From Leguminivora glycinivorella (Eukaryota > Arthropoda > Insecta > Lepidoptera > Tortricidae), in assembly GCF_023078275.1 (NCBI RefSeq), contig NC_062990.1, positions 10,059,549 through 10,123,548 of the forward strand: DNA of 64,000 bases, written 5' to 3'. The notes beneath the pieces are model-generated. The model was not told the origin of the DNA, searched no databases, and saw nothing but the letters and a program-made list of their open reading frames with translations. This document shows positions 51,591 to 63,150 of this stretch, piece by piece; the first letter of the stretch is position 1; every line of letters starts with the position of its first letter. A program made the position numbers and the translations under genes.

Positions 51591-52061
51591 CAAGCATACC
51601 ACTTTGACAAATCCATGACAGATATGCGACTAAAAATGTCAAATGTTAAATTATAAAATAAAACTATGGAAACGGATTATATCGCGTATAATGAATTTAC
51701 AATTCATACCGACGTTTCGAACACTTTACAGCATTCGTGGTCAACGATGAGTAACTATCGCGGTAACCGAAGACAATATTATGTTAAATTATAAATTACG
51801 ACAATATCAGCTTTAGATAATAATAATCTTAAGTCGCGACTCTATAATATTCTTGTCCTATGCCCATATCTGTTTCTGCGATGACTTGTCCGAGCACTGT
51901 TTATAACTAATAAAGATTATAAATTTACCCCTACTATTCTGAAACAAATGAGCTCTAGGTATATTCTACTTAAAACACAGTTGAAAACGTCTCATATATT
52001 TTAGAAAATTTTAACTGTTTTTAATTGTCATTTACTAGTTTTTTTTACGCTTAAGTATTAG
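51591..52061. other. AT-rich spacer
   Basis: Nothing recognised. Confidence 0.35.
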
Positions 52062-52500
52062 TTTTTCCCCTTACTACTTAGCTCGGAAACACGTGTTTTG
52101 TCCTTTAATACCAGCGGGTAAAAACGCATTTTATCCACTAGTGGGTAAAGTAATTTGACCTTGAATAAAGTCAAATTAACTGCTTTAAAATTGACAAAAG
52201 TAGTTGAATCTAGTAATTAAGATGATTTACCACCCGTGGAACTACTTGAAGCAGTGATAAACGCATTTTCTTGCGTTGTAGTTTCCTCGCTATAGTGAGG
52301 GGAAAAGTTTTGTGTTACACTCGGGTGCAAATATATTTTACTTCTCGTGTGTTAAAAAACTCGCAAATTCAGGATTCTATTTTAGAACCACTCGCTTTTC
52401 GCTCGTGGTTCAATTATAGAATCCTTTCACTTGCTCGTTTTTCAATTCCACACTCGGCGTTAAAATCCAACTTTGCCCCCTTGTATAACAAATAACTATT
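52062..52500 (-). repeat. Dispersed repeat A (copy 3)
   Basis: Inverted copy, TTTTTCCCCTTACTAC to TTGTATAACAAATAACTATT. It ends 112 bp before the splice acceptor of paralogue 3. Confidence 0.85.
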
Positions 52501-52616
52501 AACACACCAAACATACCGAGCTATAATAATAGGTATTTTGTGGAGCCTATCCTTAACATCTATAAAGAAACTCACAAAACGAATAATTGACCACATTTAT
52601 TTTTTATTTCAGCATC

Positions 52617-53639
52617 ATGAAGCTTTTATCTATCCTGCCACTATTTTTAGTTGCTACCACAACAACAGCTTCGCCTATAACCGCTGGAGATACGCAAGTT
52701 ACCACAAACTCCACAGCGAATGAAGATACGCTTATAATAACAGAAAACTTCTTTCTCGAAACCAACGTCAAATATACTGGACAGCACGATATCGTTAACA
52801 TTATAGTACCTCTCAACAAAATAAATTTCGAAGATGATGACGAAGAGAGATATAACAATGATATAACGATATTCTTTGTTGAAGCCGATGTAGATGATAA
52901 AGGAGAAAGAAAAGATCAGGGATTATACATTTACAAAAATGGTAAAACTAATAAAATACTAGATAATGGAAGGGATGCTACAGCATTAAATGATGACAGT
53001 ACAAAGGTATACTTTGGTGCATCAGACGGTATTTATATTTACGACGATGCTAATGGTAAAACTAATAAGTATGGAACTCTTACTGATAATATAATCCAGG
53101 TAGAAGCCGATAATAAAACAGGCACCGTTTATTTTCTGACGAAGGACCATGAAGTATTTTCTGTTGCTGACGAAGGAAAAAAGAAAAATAAAGTTAATAT
53201 TAAAGACGTTAGAGAAATGGCCATTGATTATGATAGCAATTTGTTTTATTATGATAGTAACAAAGATTTATACTTGTGTAACCTAAAACATGGTGCTGTG
53301 CAGAAAATTGAAGGTATACCAAGTAGAAAGAGTATCAAATTGATAAGGCCAATGTTTGCTCAAGAAGATGGTGTTTTTGCAATTATAGATGATGTTATAT
53401 ATTTGCTAAATGCTGATAGGACTGCAGAGAAAAGTAAAGGAACTCTACGAGTAAAACCAACTGCATACGCACCTGAAGCTACGTTAATACATTACTATGC
53501 ACTTGAAAAAAAGCTATACGAATTCAATGTGCTAGCTATTATTAGTCCCGAACTTGAGGAATTGAAAGACTTCTTAGATGATAAGAAGAATGAAATACAA
53601 AATATCGCTACGAAGTCGAGGAGTTCTTTTGGGTCATAA
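52617..53639 (+). CDS. Secreted ommochrome-binding-protein-like paralogue 3
   Basis: 340 residues from the ATG at 52617. An in-frame ATG at 52587 would add ten residues, but it lies before the acceptor TTATTTCAG (ending 52612), so it is not used if the leader is spliced. Signal peptide 1-19 (LSILPLFLVATTTTA). Shared motifs: YTGQHDIVNI (53-62), FFVEAD (86-91), YFGASDGIYIYD (132-143), DNIIQVEAD, and HEVFSV where the others have HEVFKL. An acidic run, EDDDEER (72-78), replaces the acidic insert of paralogue 1. The C-terminus is longer and charged (LEELKDFLDDKKNEIQ), likely helical. AATAAA lies at 53661. Confidence 0.85.
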   Translation: MKLLSILPLFLVATTTTASPITAGDTQVTTNSTANEDTLIITENFFLETNVKYTGQHDIVNIIVPLNKINFEDDDEERYNNDITIFFVEADVDDKGERKDQGLYIYKNGKTNKILDNGRDATALNDDSTKVYFGASDGIYIYDDANGKTNKYGTLTDNIIQVEADNKTGTVYFLTKDHEVFSVADEGKKKNKVNIKDVREMAIDYDSNLFYYDSNKDLYLCNLKHGAVQKIEGIPSRKSIKLIRPMFAQEDGVFAIIDDVIYLLNADRTAEKSKGTLRVKPTAYAPEATLIHYYALEKKLYEFNVLAIISPELEELKDFLDDKKNEIQNIATKSRSSFGS

Positions 53640-53660
53640 ACTATTACAATTAAATGTATA

Positions 53661-53666
53661 AATAAA
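53661..53666 (+). terminator. Polyadenylation signal of paralogue 3
   Basis: AATAAA, 22 bp after the stop, followed by AATGTCTGGTTTT, a GT-rich downstream element. Confidence 0.75.
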
Positions 53667-53723
53667 TTAAAATGTCTGGTTTTATTTTGCTCAACATTTA
53701 CTACCCTGTTAGTTTACTCAAGC

Positions 53724-54083
53724 GCTGGTAGCCTAGCGGTAAGTACGTGCGACTTTCGCTCCGGAGGTCGCGGGTTAGAACCCCGGCTCGCACCAATGAG
53801 TTTTTCGGAATTTATGTGCGAAATGTCATTTGATTTAATTATTATCTGTTGAATATTTTTTATGCCAGTCGCTTTTCGGTGAAGGAAAACATCTTGAGGA
53901 AACCGGACTTACCGGACTTATTCCAATAAGGTCTTGTTTATCCTTCGGGTTGGAAGGTCAGATGGCATGACTTTCGTAAAAACTAGTGCCTACGCCAAAT
54001 CTTAGGATTCGTTGTCAAAGCGGACCCCAGGCTCCCATGATCCGTGGTAAACAAATGCCAGGATAACGCGAGGAAGATGATTT
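53724..54083 (+). mobile_element. tRNA-derived SINE (family S1)
   Basis: A box TAGCCTAGCGGTAAGTACG, B box GGGTTAGAACCCC, the same body as 49508-49850, and the end GCGAGGAAGATGAT. It inserted about 60 bp downstream of paralogue 3's poly(A) signal. Confidence 0.88.
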
Positions 54084-55190
54084 ACTACCCTGTTATAAAA
54101 ATAAAATAAAAAAAGCTTTATTTGTTCCACACTACCCTGTTACTTTCATTAAAAAATATATACACGTGTACCACTATCAAGATTTTTTAAATCCACATGT
54201 TACAAAGTATATTAAAATAATATGCTTGAAAATTGTTTTTGTTCAGGATCAAATATGTGGATTGAATTTTTTTTCAAGTATCCGAGGTAAATAGGTTTAT
54301 TCAGTATAACAATGAATAGACGTTTGTAATTTTTGACATGGTTTATTTATTTAAAAATTGTACTATTGCCAATATTTTCTCTTCATGACAACACTGTGAA
54401 AAACATTGAATGTTGAGTGAGCGACGATCGCCATCGATACTTTATTTCTGTTAAATTCAGAGAACTTTAAATAATAAAGACTGTTATTTATACAAAATGG
54501 CATATAATACCAATATTTAATTATTATAAAAGTAAAATCAAAGGAAATAAACTATAGTCTGACCAAAAAGAGTAGAAATTAAAAAGTGACAACACCCTTT
54601 CAAATCAATGTGTGAGTAAACGGGACGACAATACGATGTTGCCAGTTTATTTCTACTTTTTTTTGGTCAGACTGTATATTTGTCGTAAATAATTTAGTAT
54701 GTCAACAGTCTTTATTATTTACGTTCCTCTAATTACAATTCACATAACAGATTATTATTACTCTAAAAACATCTCGTTACAATGTACTCACAAGTTAAGT
54801 AATAATTACCATATTATTATTAATAAAAATAGATTTTTAGTCGCACCCAAATCTACATTAACATGAAATCGAAAAACTTTAATATAACTACATATTTTTA
54901 ACTTGAAAACATTGTACAAATACATTTCAAGTACATACTTAAGAGAAAATGCATTTATGGCATAATTACCATCACACGTACATATTAATTATAATTTTAG
55001 ATATAAATGCAAAAAGAACTTGACTACCTGAAATAATTTACATAGGTTAGCACTTATGGATGTACACACTCTCAATTTACACTTCACACTTCTATATTAT
55101 TTAAGCACACGCCCAAATGCATCATTATTAATTTTACTTAAAACATGAGGTGACATCAGAAGTCAATATTTTTTTTATAACACAACTTCT
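54084..55190. other. AT-rich DNA with a short inverted-repeat element
   Basis: At 54552-54677, CTATAGTCTGACCAAAAAG and TTTTTTGGTCAGACTGTAT form the inverted ends of a 126-bp element. No gene is recognised. Confidence 0.6.
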
Positions 55191-55280
55191 TAACCCTTTA
55201 AATTCATAGTGATGTATAATAATGCATTTTTGACTCTATTGAATACATTTTTTTCAAGGTCATGTCATGTAAAAGGGTTA
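55191..55280. repeat. Short inverted-repeat element M6 (copy 1)
   Basis: TTAACCCTTTAAATTCATAG to TGTAAAAGGGTTAA; it shares GTGATGTATAATAATGCATTTTTGAC-like sequence with the second copy at 61450-61562. Confidence 0.65.
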
Positions 55281-55435
55281 AAACACAGACATATCATAGG
55301 AGTTAACGGCATTACTCGAAGATCATTCGACAACTCGGTTCCCCAAAAAATACTCTCATTGAATATCCTCATTTTGGACCGAAAGTCAATCTTTGACTTG
55401 ATATATGTTTGTACCAGTTTTAATAATACATTAAG

Positions 55436-55562
55436 CGCCAGTTGCATCAACCACATTTGACAGACACATCCTCGTCACGCAGCAGACGTCTATGGAACTT
55501 CCCATACAATAAAATTTAACGAACGCTTTAACGGTGACAGATGGTTTGATGCAACCGGCCCT
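55436..55562. repeat. Short inverted-repeat element
   Basis: GCGCCAGTTGCATCAACC and GGTTTGATGCAACCGGCC are imperfect inverted ends. Confidence 0.65.
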
Positions 55563-56063
55563 AAATATGTCACAATTGTTATAATTTTCATCGATCTTAG
55601 TAAATACTTCTGTATGACAACATTTATTTTGTTATAAATTTAAAGCAACATGATGTCCTTCCAATGTCACCCCATTTTAAAGATCTTTATTTCTATCTAT
55701 TTACCTTTATGTTAGTATATTTTCTGCTATGGAAGATTGTACAGAAAATTAAACCTTATACTACCAAAATAAAATACACAGTACATATTTATAAGCTAAC
55801 TTTATATTAAAACAAGTTATATTATAACTAAGTTATAAAGAGAAGAAACACATAAAAAATATTTGACAATTTATGGTCTAGATTAAAAGAGGTGTAAAAT
55901 ATTACATGTTTAAAAATAAGTTGGTAAGGTAAAACTAGTGATAAAAAAATCACTAGTTAGTGTTGTTAAAATAAATTAAAAATAACTACGAGGCGCAGAA
56001 AAATGCTAAAATGTTTATTATTGTCATGATTAAGAGAATTTACAGTCAATAAAATAAACACAT
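55563..56063. other. AT-rich DNA
   Basis: Only a small perfect palindrome, ACTAGTGAT with ATCACTAGT (about 55935-55958), is seen. Confidence 0.35.
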
Positions 56064-56207
56064 TAAGGCCTGATTTAGACGGCGTGCGAACTCGCAAGCG
56101 ATTTGTTACATTACGGGCTGTTGAGGTTACATACAATTTTGCACAGTCAAATACCGCAATGTAATAAAACTCGTATGCGAGTTCTCGCACCGTCTAAATG
56201 GCCCCAA
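56064..56207. repeat. Short inverted-repeat element
   Basis: GCCTGATTTAGACGG and CCGTCTAAATGGCCC, with inner GCGAACTCGCA and TGCGAGTTCTCGC arms. Confidence 0.65.
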
Positions 56208-56405
56208 ATCAAGAGACGCGAGTTAAAATAAAAGAAACAGTATAGACCTACAATAAAAGGATTTTCATTTGCTTCCAACCTCTTAAGTTTTCACAATCCA
56301 AAAACTGGTTCATCCAAAAAATTCATATTTGTCCCTCCTAGGTACAGATCAATTCACAATAGTTGGCACGAATGGAACGAATGAGTGAATGAAATCGAAT
56401 GAGTC

Positions 56406-56480
56406 TCACCCCCTTGTTGATAAACCTTTACAAAAGTTTTCAAGCCGATAAAGTTCGTTTGTCCATTTCCGACGTATTAG
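56406..56480. repeat. Fragment of inverted-repeat element M4
   Basis: Shares AGCCGATAAAGTTCGTTTGTC-type sequence and CCGACGTATT with the copies at 26293 and 63868. Only one arm is present. Confidence 0.6.
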
Positions 56481-56496
56481 CATAGTATAATAATAA

Positions 56497-56711
56497 AGAG
56501 TACTATCGTACAGTATGGCTACTCTTGCTCCCCGCTGAAAGTGCCGCCCACCCCCTCTCGGTTACCTCACAGTTACCGCCTGTCAAAAACGCGAACAGTC
56601 GACCTGTCATACTCACTCATACAAGCATAGTACGCGTTCACTTACTCGAGCTTAGACTGTGTGCTAGGAACGCGCCTCTTTCATATATTTGATCGCCAGT
56701 GTCCGAGGTGT
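56497..56711 (+). repeat. Dispersed repeat D (copy 2)
   Basis: Reverse of 23912-24136. It is followed directly by an M1 element. Confidence 0.8.
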
Positions 56712-56719
56712 GGTATTAA

Positions 56720-56854
56720 GGCCGTTTTCACATTATCCGATCCGATATCGGATGTCGGAAGGATTTCAATAGAAAAAATCCAAGATGGCGCCTGTAATGT
56801 ATGGGATATCCGTCCGACATCCGATATCGGATCGGATAATGTGAAAACGCACTT
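56720..56854. repeat. Inverted-repeat element M1 (copy 4)
   Basis: The best preserved member: GCCGTTTTCACATTATCCG and CGGATAATGTGAAAACGCA, with inner CCGATATCGGA arms. Confidence 0.9.
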
Positions 56855-57538
56855 AGTGTGATAGAAATGTACTTTTATGAATGGGAGTAAGTGTATACCA
56901 ATTTGTATAGATATATAATATAGATTAAGGTACTAGTGCAACGAAACTGCGTCTTGTAACACAGGGTTTCCTAGCTCAGGACACAGGGTCGTGATTTTCT
57001 GAAAATTAATTTATATAATAAACTTTTTTCATTTTTTTTTTTTTTCATTTTTCAATAAAATAGTGGCTCCTGACAGTTACGACTGTATACCAATGTAGCT
57101 GTCACACAATAAAAGTTTCGTTCATTTCAGTCGTACCAGCTTTCGTGAATCAATCTGTATAGATGGCAATACACCAAAAAAAAAACAAAATAAACACTAA
57201 TGACCGACCGAAATTCCGGTTTCGATGGCTAATAAACAATTACAACTAATTAATAACTAAGTATATTACACAATTCGTATATTTATAAGTCAATCCACTG
57301 GCCGACGTTCAGAGTTCCATCATCTTTGGTGCATTTTAATCTTTACTTATACTTTTTTTCACTCATTCCAATGCAACATCCTTTTCAACAATTAAATAAT
57401 AATGATTTTATATTTCACATTTTACCTTTTTTTCTTCAATATTTTTTTTCTTACACAGAACCGATTCTGTTGATTGATTTTTTATGGCGACTAGCGTTTG
57501 TCAAAGGCATCAATTTTATGTCCGTATAAAATGCTTTT
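56855..57538. other. AT-rich DNA
   Basis: No gene recognised. Confidence 0.35.
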
Positions 57539-57780
57539 GGTTGAATCAACTTTTTCTTGCCTGTTATTGCCATGGTTACGGTCCCCTGAGTCACGCTGGT
57601 TTTATGCAAAATTATGCTGCATTTTTCTGGTGTTAACAATCTCTTTCCTTAATTTTCCACCTACAAACATGGAGTACATGCATGCTTGGATAATTTCAGT
57701 AGCATAATTTTTCATAAAACCAGCGTGACTCAGGGGACCGTAACCATGGCAATAACAGGCAAGAAAAAGTTGATTCAACC
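57539..57780. repeat. Inverted-repeat element M7 (copy 1)
   Basis: Arms of about 75 bp, GGTTGAATCAACTTTTTCTT ... CCTGAGTCACGCTGGTTTTA, are complementary with almost no mismatch. Copy 2 is at 62125-62382. Relative to the arms the interior is reversed between copies, as expected if they inserted in opposite directions. Confidence 0.9.
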
Positions 57781-58395
57781 TTTTGCGTCTTTAAACTACG
57801 GAAAATTTTACCAGACACACTACAACTGTTTTACGCATTTTCAAGAAATATTTTAAATAGTAACATTTAGTTAACATACTTCCACTTAAATATCTATCCC
57901 CAATTTGATCAAGTCTATAAATTTGAAATGCACAAAATAATCCTACAATTAAATATTAAAAAGCCAATCTTTTTGCAAGTTTCCACATGTGTAGAGCCAG
58001 TTTACACACGTATCACTTTTTAATTCGCTATATTTTAAGCTATTTGCCAAAAATGACGAATATTCAAAACTTTACCGGTACATAATATAATTCAGTTTTT
58101 GGAACACATGAGAATCTTATAAATACATTTCACGTGTGAAAGAACGAATTAGTTTATACCCACGCCTTAAATTTTAATTATAAGTTATTTTATCAACCAA
58201 AACTAGATTTTTTCCACGATTATATCCGATGGCACTTCAGCTTCGAACCCATATACTTTTAATCATTAATTTTCAAATAAATTATCACTAAAAACCTCAA
58301 TAATGTTTTGTATCTGAAGATGAAATCAATAATATATGTATTTTGGTCTTTAGTATTTTTAAATAGAGAAAACGTAGATGTACATATTTAACTTA
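57781..58395. other. AT-rich DNA
   Basis: No gene recognised. Confidence 0.35.
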
Positions 58396-60081
58396 CGAGC
58401 CCCAATGCAAATGATATCGTCTAGTCACACTTCAACGTGCGATATTTATTTCCGAAACTGGTGTTTAAACCCAGATTGACTTTGATGATAAATGGAATAC
58501 ACGACACACTAAGCCATTAAAACTAGTTTAATCTTGCGCCGTACAAAATGCCCTAATGTTATATGTTTTAATATAATCATATCATAAAAATAACATATCT
58601 AAAGCAAAAAAATACGCCTAGTTCATATTTGAGGCATAATAGGTCGTCTATTTTAAATAAAAATAGTTTAGTAAGATTTATATTATACAATAATATTTTA
58701 AATTGAATTAATAATATTATAAGTCGTCTGATATGATATACGGCTACATAAAAAGGTAAATTCTGTAAAAAATATAAACATTCTACAACATTTTTATACC
58801 AAAATAGCAAGAGGTAAGTCGGTGCCTGAATCAGTGAGGAAAATTATAATTTCCAGTAACAATAGCGGCAAATCTACGTTCCAAAATATCCAAAGACCTT
58901 TTTTTGCCAAGATCTACGGCGCATACAATCATCCAGCATCAACTAAAACACGGAACCGTCTCCTGTTTAAATAAATCTGGCCGTCGAAGAATAACTGCCA
59001 AAGAGAAAACAGGATTTTGAGGAGCATCATCAGGAAAAATCGTCATGCAAGAGCAGGAGAACTTATCTAACTATGGCATGACGCGATCAAAATAAACATT
59101 TCAGTCGATACCTGAAAGACAGTAATGAAAATAATGGGCTTCGGTTTTCACACCGCTAAACAGAAACCATTACTTACTCAAAAGCAGAAAACTAACAGGT
59201 TGAAATTTGCACAAAAGTACAGAAACTGGACTGCCGATCAGTGGCGAAAAATAATATGGAGCGACAAATCCAAATTTGAGGTCATAGTTGGCGATGAACG
59301 AAGTAAAGTCATTCAAGAAAAAGGAGATGCATTTCACAAAGACTGTCTTGAACGCAAGGTGTAGTTTCCAGCATCTTTAAATGATTTGGGGCTGTATGTC
59401 GGCACAGGGTGTGGGATGTCTGCAATTTATAGATGGAACCGTCAATGCAGAGAAATACAAAAGCATCTTGGAATAGAGTTCACTACCGTCTATAAGAAAG
59501 TTTAAGTATATAAATGGATTTACTTTTCAACAAGATGGTGCCTTATGTCATACTGGCAAGACAACGATGGAGTGGCTGAAACAAAAACAAATTCCTACCA
59601 TATCATGGCCATCCAGCAGTCCAGACTTGTCTCCCATAAAAACTTTGTAGTGGTAAATGAAGAAAAAGTTGCGAAAAGATCCTTCTAAATCCAAAGCTGA
59701 TTTTAAGGAGAAACTTGTGGGTGTCTGGAATGGAATAACCCCTGAGGAGTATAGACAGTTGGTAGATACAATGCCGCTCCGAATTAAGGCCGTTTTAGAT
59801 GCAAAAGGTGACGCCACCAAGTGGTAGTTGTTCTTTTCTGCATCGGCTACGTTGAAGACGAACATTTTTGCGAGTGTTACATTTGGTGAAAGTATGTTTT
59901 TTTGTTTACTAGTGAGGAAAATTGTTAATTTATGTTTTGAATAAATAAAATATGCATTATAAGCTCTCTTGTTTTTATGTTACATGTTCTACTAATCATC
60001 TAATTCATCCTGAATTTTGAGGTCGAAGTTAGGACATAATATTTTTTTCATACTAGACGATATCATTTGCATTGGGGCTCG
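58396..60081 (+). mobile_element. Tc1-type DNA transposon, inactive
   Basis: Perfect 30-bp terminal inverted repeats (58396-58425, CGAGCCCCAATG ... GTCTAGT; 60052-60081) sit directly inside TA dinucleotides at 58394-58395 and 60082-60083. A decayed transposase lies between. The 1686-bp length, TA duplications and D,D34E-type catalytic spacing fit the Tc1/mariner superfamily. Confidence 0.88.
58816..59826 (+). pseudogene. Tc1-type transposase pseudogene
   Basis: Recognisable pieces in three frames: an N-terminal helix-turn-helix region (VPESVRKIIIS onward), then IMGFGFHTAKQKPLLTQKQ, IIWSDKSKFEV (first catalytic D near 59262), FQQDGALCHTG (second D at 59534-59536), SSSPDLSPI and the C-terminal end KGDATKW. 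Several stops and frameshifts break it. The third catalytic residue, 35 codons after the second D, is lysine (AAA at 59639-59641) instead of glutamate. It is therefore dead both by structure and at the active site. Confidence 0.88.
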
Positions 60082-60083
60082 TA

Positions 60084-60779
60084 TTGAGAGATATACAGAT
60101 ATATTGCAAAATGTTTTTCCATCGTTTTTTGACGGAAACACACGAACGTGTGATGCCATTTCAGCCAGACTCAGTATAAGAAGTATTGACGTTGACTGAA
60201 CATCACAAATACGAACGTTCCCGAGATAATACGATAGAAACCTATTATGCAATACATCTGTAAGAATATGTATTTTCTACCATATTATTAAGGTTTTATT
60301 ACTCTTATTTATGATCGTTATTTCATTAAGTTGAGTCGTCAATAGTAGTATTTATTTATATTATTTTTATCGAAAAATGTAAGTATTTTTATACAGATTC
60401 AGATTAAGATTTTTCTTTTAACTAATTTCTCCTAGAAAGAGAAGTAACGCCTTTATGACTATATTTTTAGATTTTTACTTTTATTATTAATAACAGATGT
60501 GAGCTCTATCTAAAGATAATACGAAGACCTGATTCTTACAAATCCGATTTTTTTCAGTTTCTTCAAGTTTTAGAAAACCTAGCACATTTCATCCTGACGT
60601 TTAAAAATATCACAAAAATCCTAAGAACTTTGATGCTCTATAATCTCTGATATCTTTGTATTTTTTCATTAATTAGATAAAGCGACGATGCTTGGTAGAA
60701 TGAAACCAAAAAAAGTCCAAATTAGTTAAAATCAGGTATTCAATATTTTAGAAAACGCTCATTTGTGTATTACAGCCGA
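60084..60779. other. AT-rich DNA
   Basis: An 86-codon open frame on the minus strand (59992-60252) runs into the transposon end and is not considered a gene. Confidence 0.35.
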
Positions 60780-60925
60780 AATATGTGAGTGTGTTTAGTA
60801 AAACGTCCCACTTTGTCGGTTACCATTAAGGCGAGATTTAGTTGTATCTTTATATGAATAAACTGACAAAGCGGCTTCATAGCAATCGACAAAGTGGGAC
60901 GTTTTCCCGTGCACACTCACATATG
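60780..60925. repeat. Inverted-repeat element M8, complete
   Basis: Arms ATATGTGAGTGTG ... AAAACGTCCCACTTTGTCG and CGACAAAGTGGGACGTTTT ... CACACTCACATAT. Its right half matches the first bases of the window. Confidence 0.85.
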
Positions 60926-61449
60926 TTTAACAAGATCAACGGACGGACCACTAAAACTACGTATATTATTAACTATATTAAATATTAACCTTATTTATTT
61001 GGATTATATTTGACGTTCCACCGAAAAAGGTACCCTGTCGCTCCAACTCCAAATACTAATGCGACTACAGGGGCCTACTTCATAGGAATGACATTTGTCG
61101 CCTGACAGTGACACTTCGCCGTTTAACAAGGAAATATTGACGCTGAGTAACATGTTACTTATTAATTATCAAATCAGAAATAGGCACAAGATTGTCAGTG
61201 TCAAGTGGCAATGTCACTATGGTTACATAGCCCACAAGCCAATTCGAAACGCCGCAGAAATATAGTCTGGCTCTGTCGCGCCAATACGCAAGCGCGATAG
61301 AGATAGATAGCTACGAAAGAGATATTATCGAGAGCGGTTCTTGAGCGTTTGTACATTCGGCTACGCATTCTATCTGACAGCTTTCATAAAACAACCTGTA
61401 TGCCACTTACCGACCGCCATAAGGTGCCTTTTACCGTGGAATGTCACGT
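60926..61449. other. Intergenic DNA with an M2 fragment
   Basis: About 61261-61365 (GGCTCTGTCGCGCCAATACG ... TACATTCGGCTACGC) is a shortened M2 element. No gene is recognised. Confidence 0.5.
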
Positions 61450-61562
61450 TAACCCTTAAATGCATAGTGATGTATATGCATCATGCATTTTTGACTCTAT
61501 TGACAGCATATCCAAATTCGAATTTGAATAAATCTTTGTCAAGGTCATGCATTTACGGGTTA
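61450..61562. repeat. Short inverted-repeat element M6 (copy 2)
   Basis: TTAACCCTTAAATGCATAGT to CATGCATTTACGGGTTAA, matching the copy at 55191-55280. Confidence 0.7.
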
Positions 61563-62124
61563 AGGGCGTGGTTACGATATCAAGTGGCATTGGAGTTACA
61601 AAGCTTATTTCTTTTAGAGTTTAGGTATTATTATATTTTTATTTGTATGGGTGTAATGTTAAGCTTTGAAAACTTCTAGGTAATATTTATATTTATGATT
61701 TTTACAAACAAGGGATAAAATAAGTAATTAATCACATTTCTGTCTCTCTCTATAATTGTATAGTATGAACTGCACTTCAGTGTTATATGTAATTTTGTCA
61801 TTGGGTACATTTTGACATTTTTTATGGCATATTTTAGTTACTGAACATTTTTATTATGTACAAATGTGACGTCCCATGTCTAAAGGTCCTTGTGATTCTG
61901 CAATAGAAATTGTAATTTTAGATGAAAACGTCTTTATTTTAGATAAAGCGTAAGGACCCTTTTATATGGAAAGTCACTAATTTTCAGCAATATACAATCA
62001 ATCACTAATAACGTGTCGTGCTAAAGCAAAAGGTACCACATTGTCGCTTAAGCCTAAGGACGCACGTAAAAAGACACACGCAAATTTCGTCCTTATGGTA
62101 AGCAACAATGTAGGAACGTCGAAT
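61563..62124. other. AT-rich DNA
   Basis: No gene recognised. Confidence 0.35.
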
Positions 62125-62382
62125 GGGTGAATCAACTTTTTCTTGCCTGTTATTGCCTTGGTTACGGTCTCCTGAGTCACGCTAGTTTTATGCAAAATTA
62201 TGCTACTGAAATTATGTAAGCATGCATGTAGTCCATGTTTGTAGGCAAATTAAGGAAGGGGCTTGTTAACACCAGAAAAATGCACGTTTGCATAGTTTAA
62301 GTAGCGTAATTTTGCATAAAACTAGCGTGACTCAGGAGACCGTAACCAAGGCAATAACAGGCAAGAAAAAGTTGATTCACCC
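62125..62382. repeat. Inverted-repeat element M7 (copy 2)
   Basis: Arms GGGTGAATCAACTTTTTCTT and AAGAAAAAGTTGATTCACCC with the same inner sequence as 57539-57780. The open frame at 62288 is an arm artefact. Confidence 0.9.
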
Positions 62383-62871
62383 AAATATGTTCTTCAGAAT
62401 GCCGAAAAATATCTCACATTTTCTTATGACACTACAGATAAAAGTATTTTTATTGGTATTAATAGTACTTGTTATTGTAAGTCGATGTACTATGCGAATC
62501 TATTTCTTATGCGGAGTTATTTCTAATCCAAAATAATATCTGTAGTAAATCTCTTTTTTCGTACATCGTTAACATATTTATCGCGCGGCCCGCCCTATTT
62601 TTATGACGAATATTAGTCGAAATTTTCAAGAGGTGCCCTAATTTGGCACACGCTTATTTTGAAACTATTTTACAGATGGCGCTATCATAGCTCGTTTTTT
62701 TTCCCTGGATTCCAACCTTTTAAGCGAAATGTCATAGATAAGAACTCGAGACAGGGGCTAGTTACTATAGCGCCATCTATACAAGCCTTTGTTAGTTGCC
62801 AACCCAATGTTCATAATGTACTCTTGTTTCGAGTTGGCTGAAATGGCTGCCACCTGGGTCTGAATGTACTA

Positions 62872-63150
62872 CAGTATACTCGTATAAATCTAGCACTAAC
62901 AACATGAGATGAGTTCACAGTGGCTAGCCCCGCTCTGCGTTGGTCTTGTCTCAGAGTCGGTCTTACCCCATCTTACCTTAGACTGTACTGTATACTCGTA
63001 TAAATCTAGTACTAACAACATGAGATGAGAACAGTGGCTAGCCCGGTTCTGCACGTTGGTTGACCCATAGTCGGTCTTATCCCATCTTACCTTAGACTGT
63101 ACTGTATACTCGTATAAATCTAATACTAACAACATGAGATGAGTTAACAG
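62872..63150. repeat. Tandem repeat, period about 115 bp, 2.4 copies
   Basis: TATACTCGTATAAATCTA followed by CACTAACAACATGAGATGAG-like sequence starts at 62875, 62991 and 63105. The units also share CGGTCTTA-CCCATCTTACC. Function unknown. Confidence 0.9.

Noticed and set aside
58395..58425. A simple chance inverted repeat or small host duplication
   Set aside because: The partner at 60052-60082 is exact, TA-flanked, and encloses a Tc1 transposase at the right spacing, so it is a transposon end.
59992..60252. 86-codon minus-strand frame with a hydrophobic stretch
   Set aside because: It runs into the Tc1 terminal repeat; the RAPMQMISSS peptide is also encoded by the other terminal repeat, so it is not a host gene.
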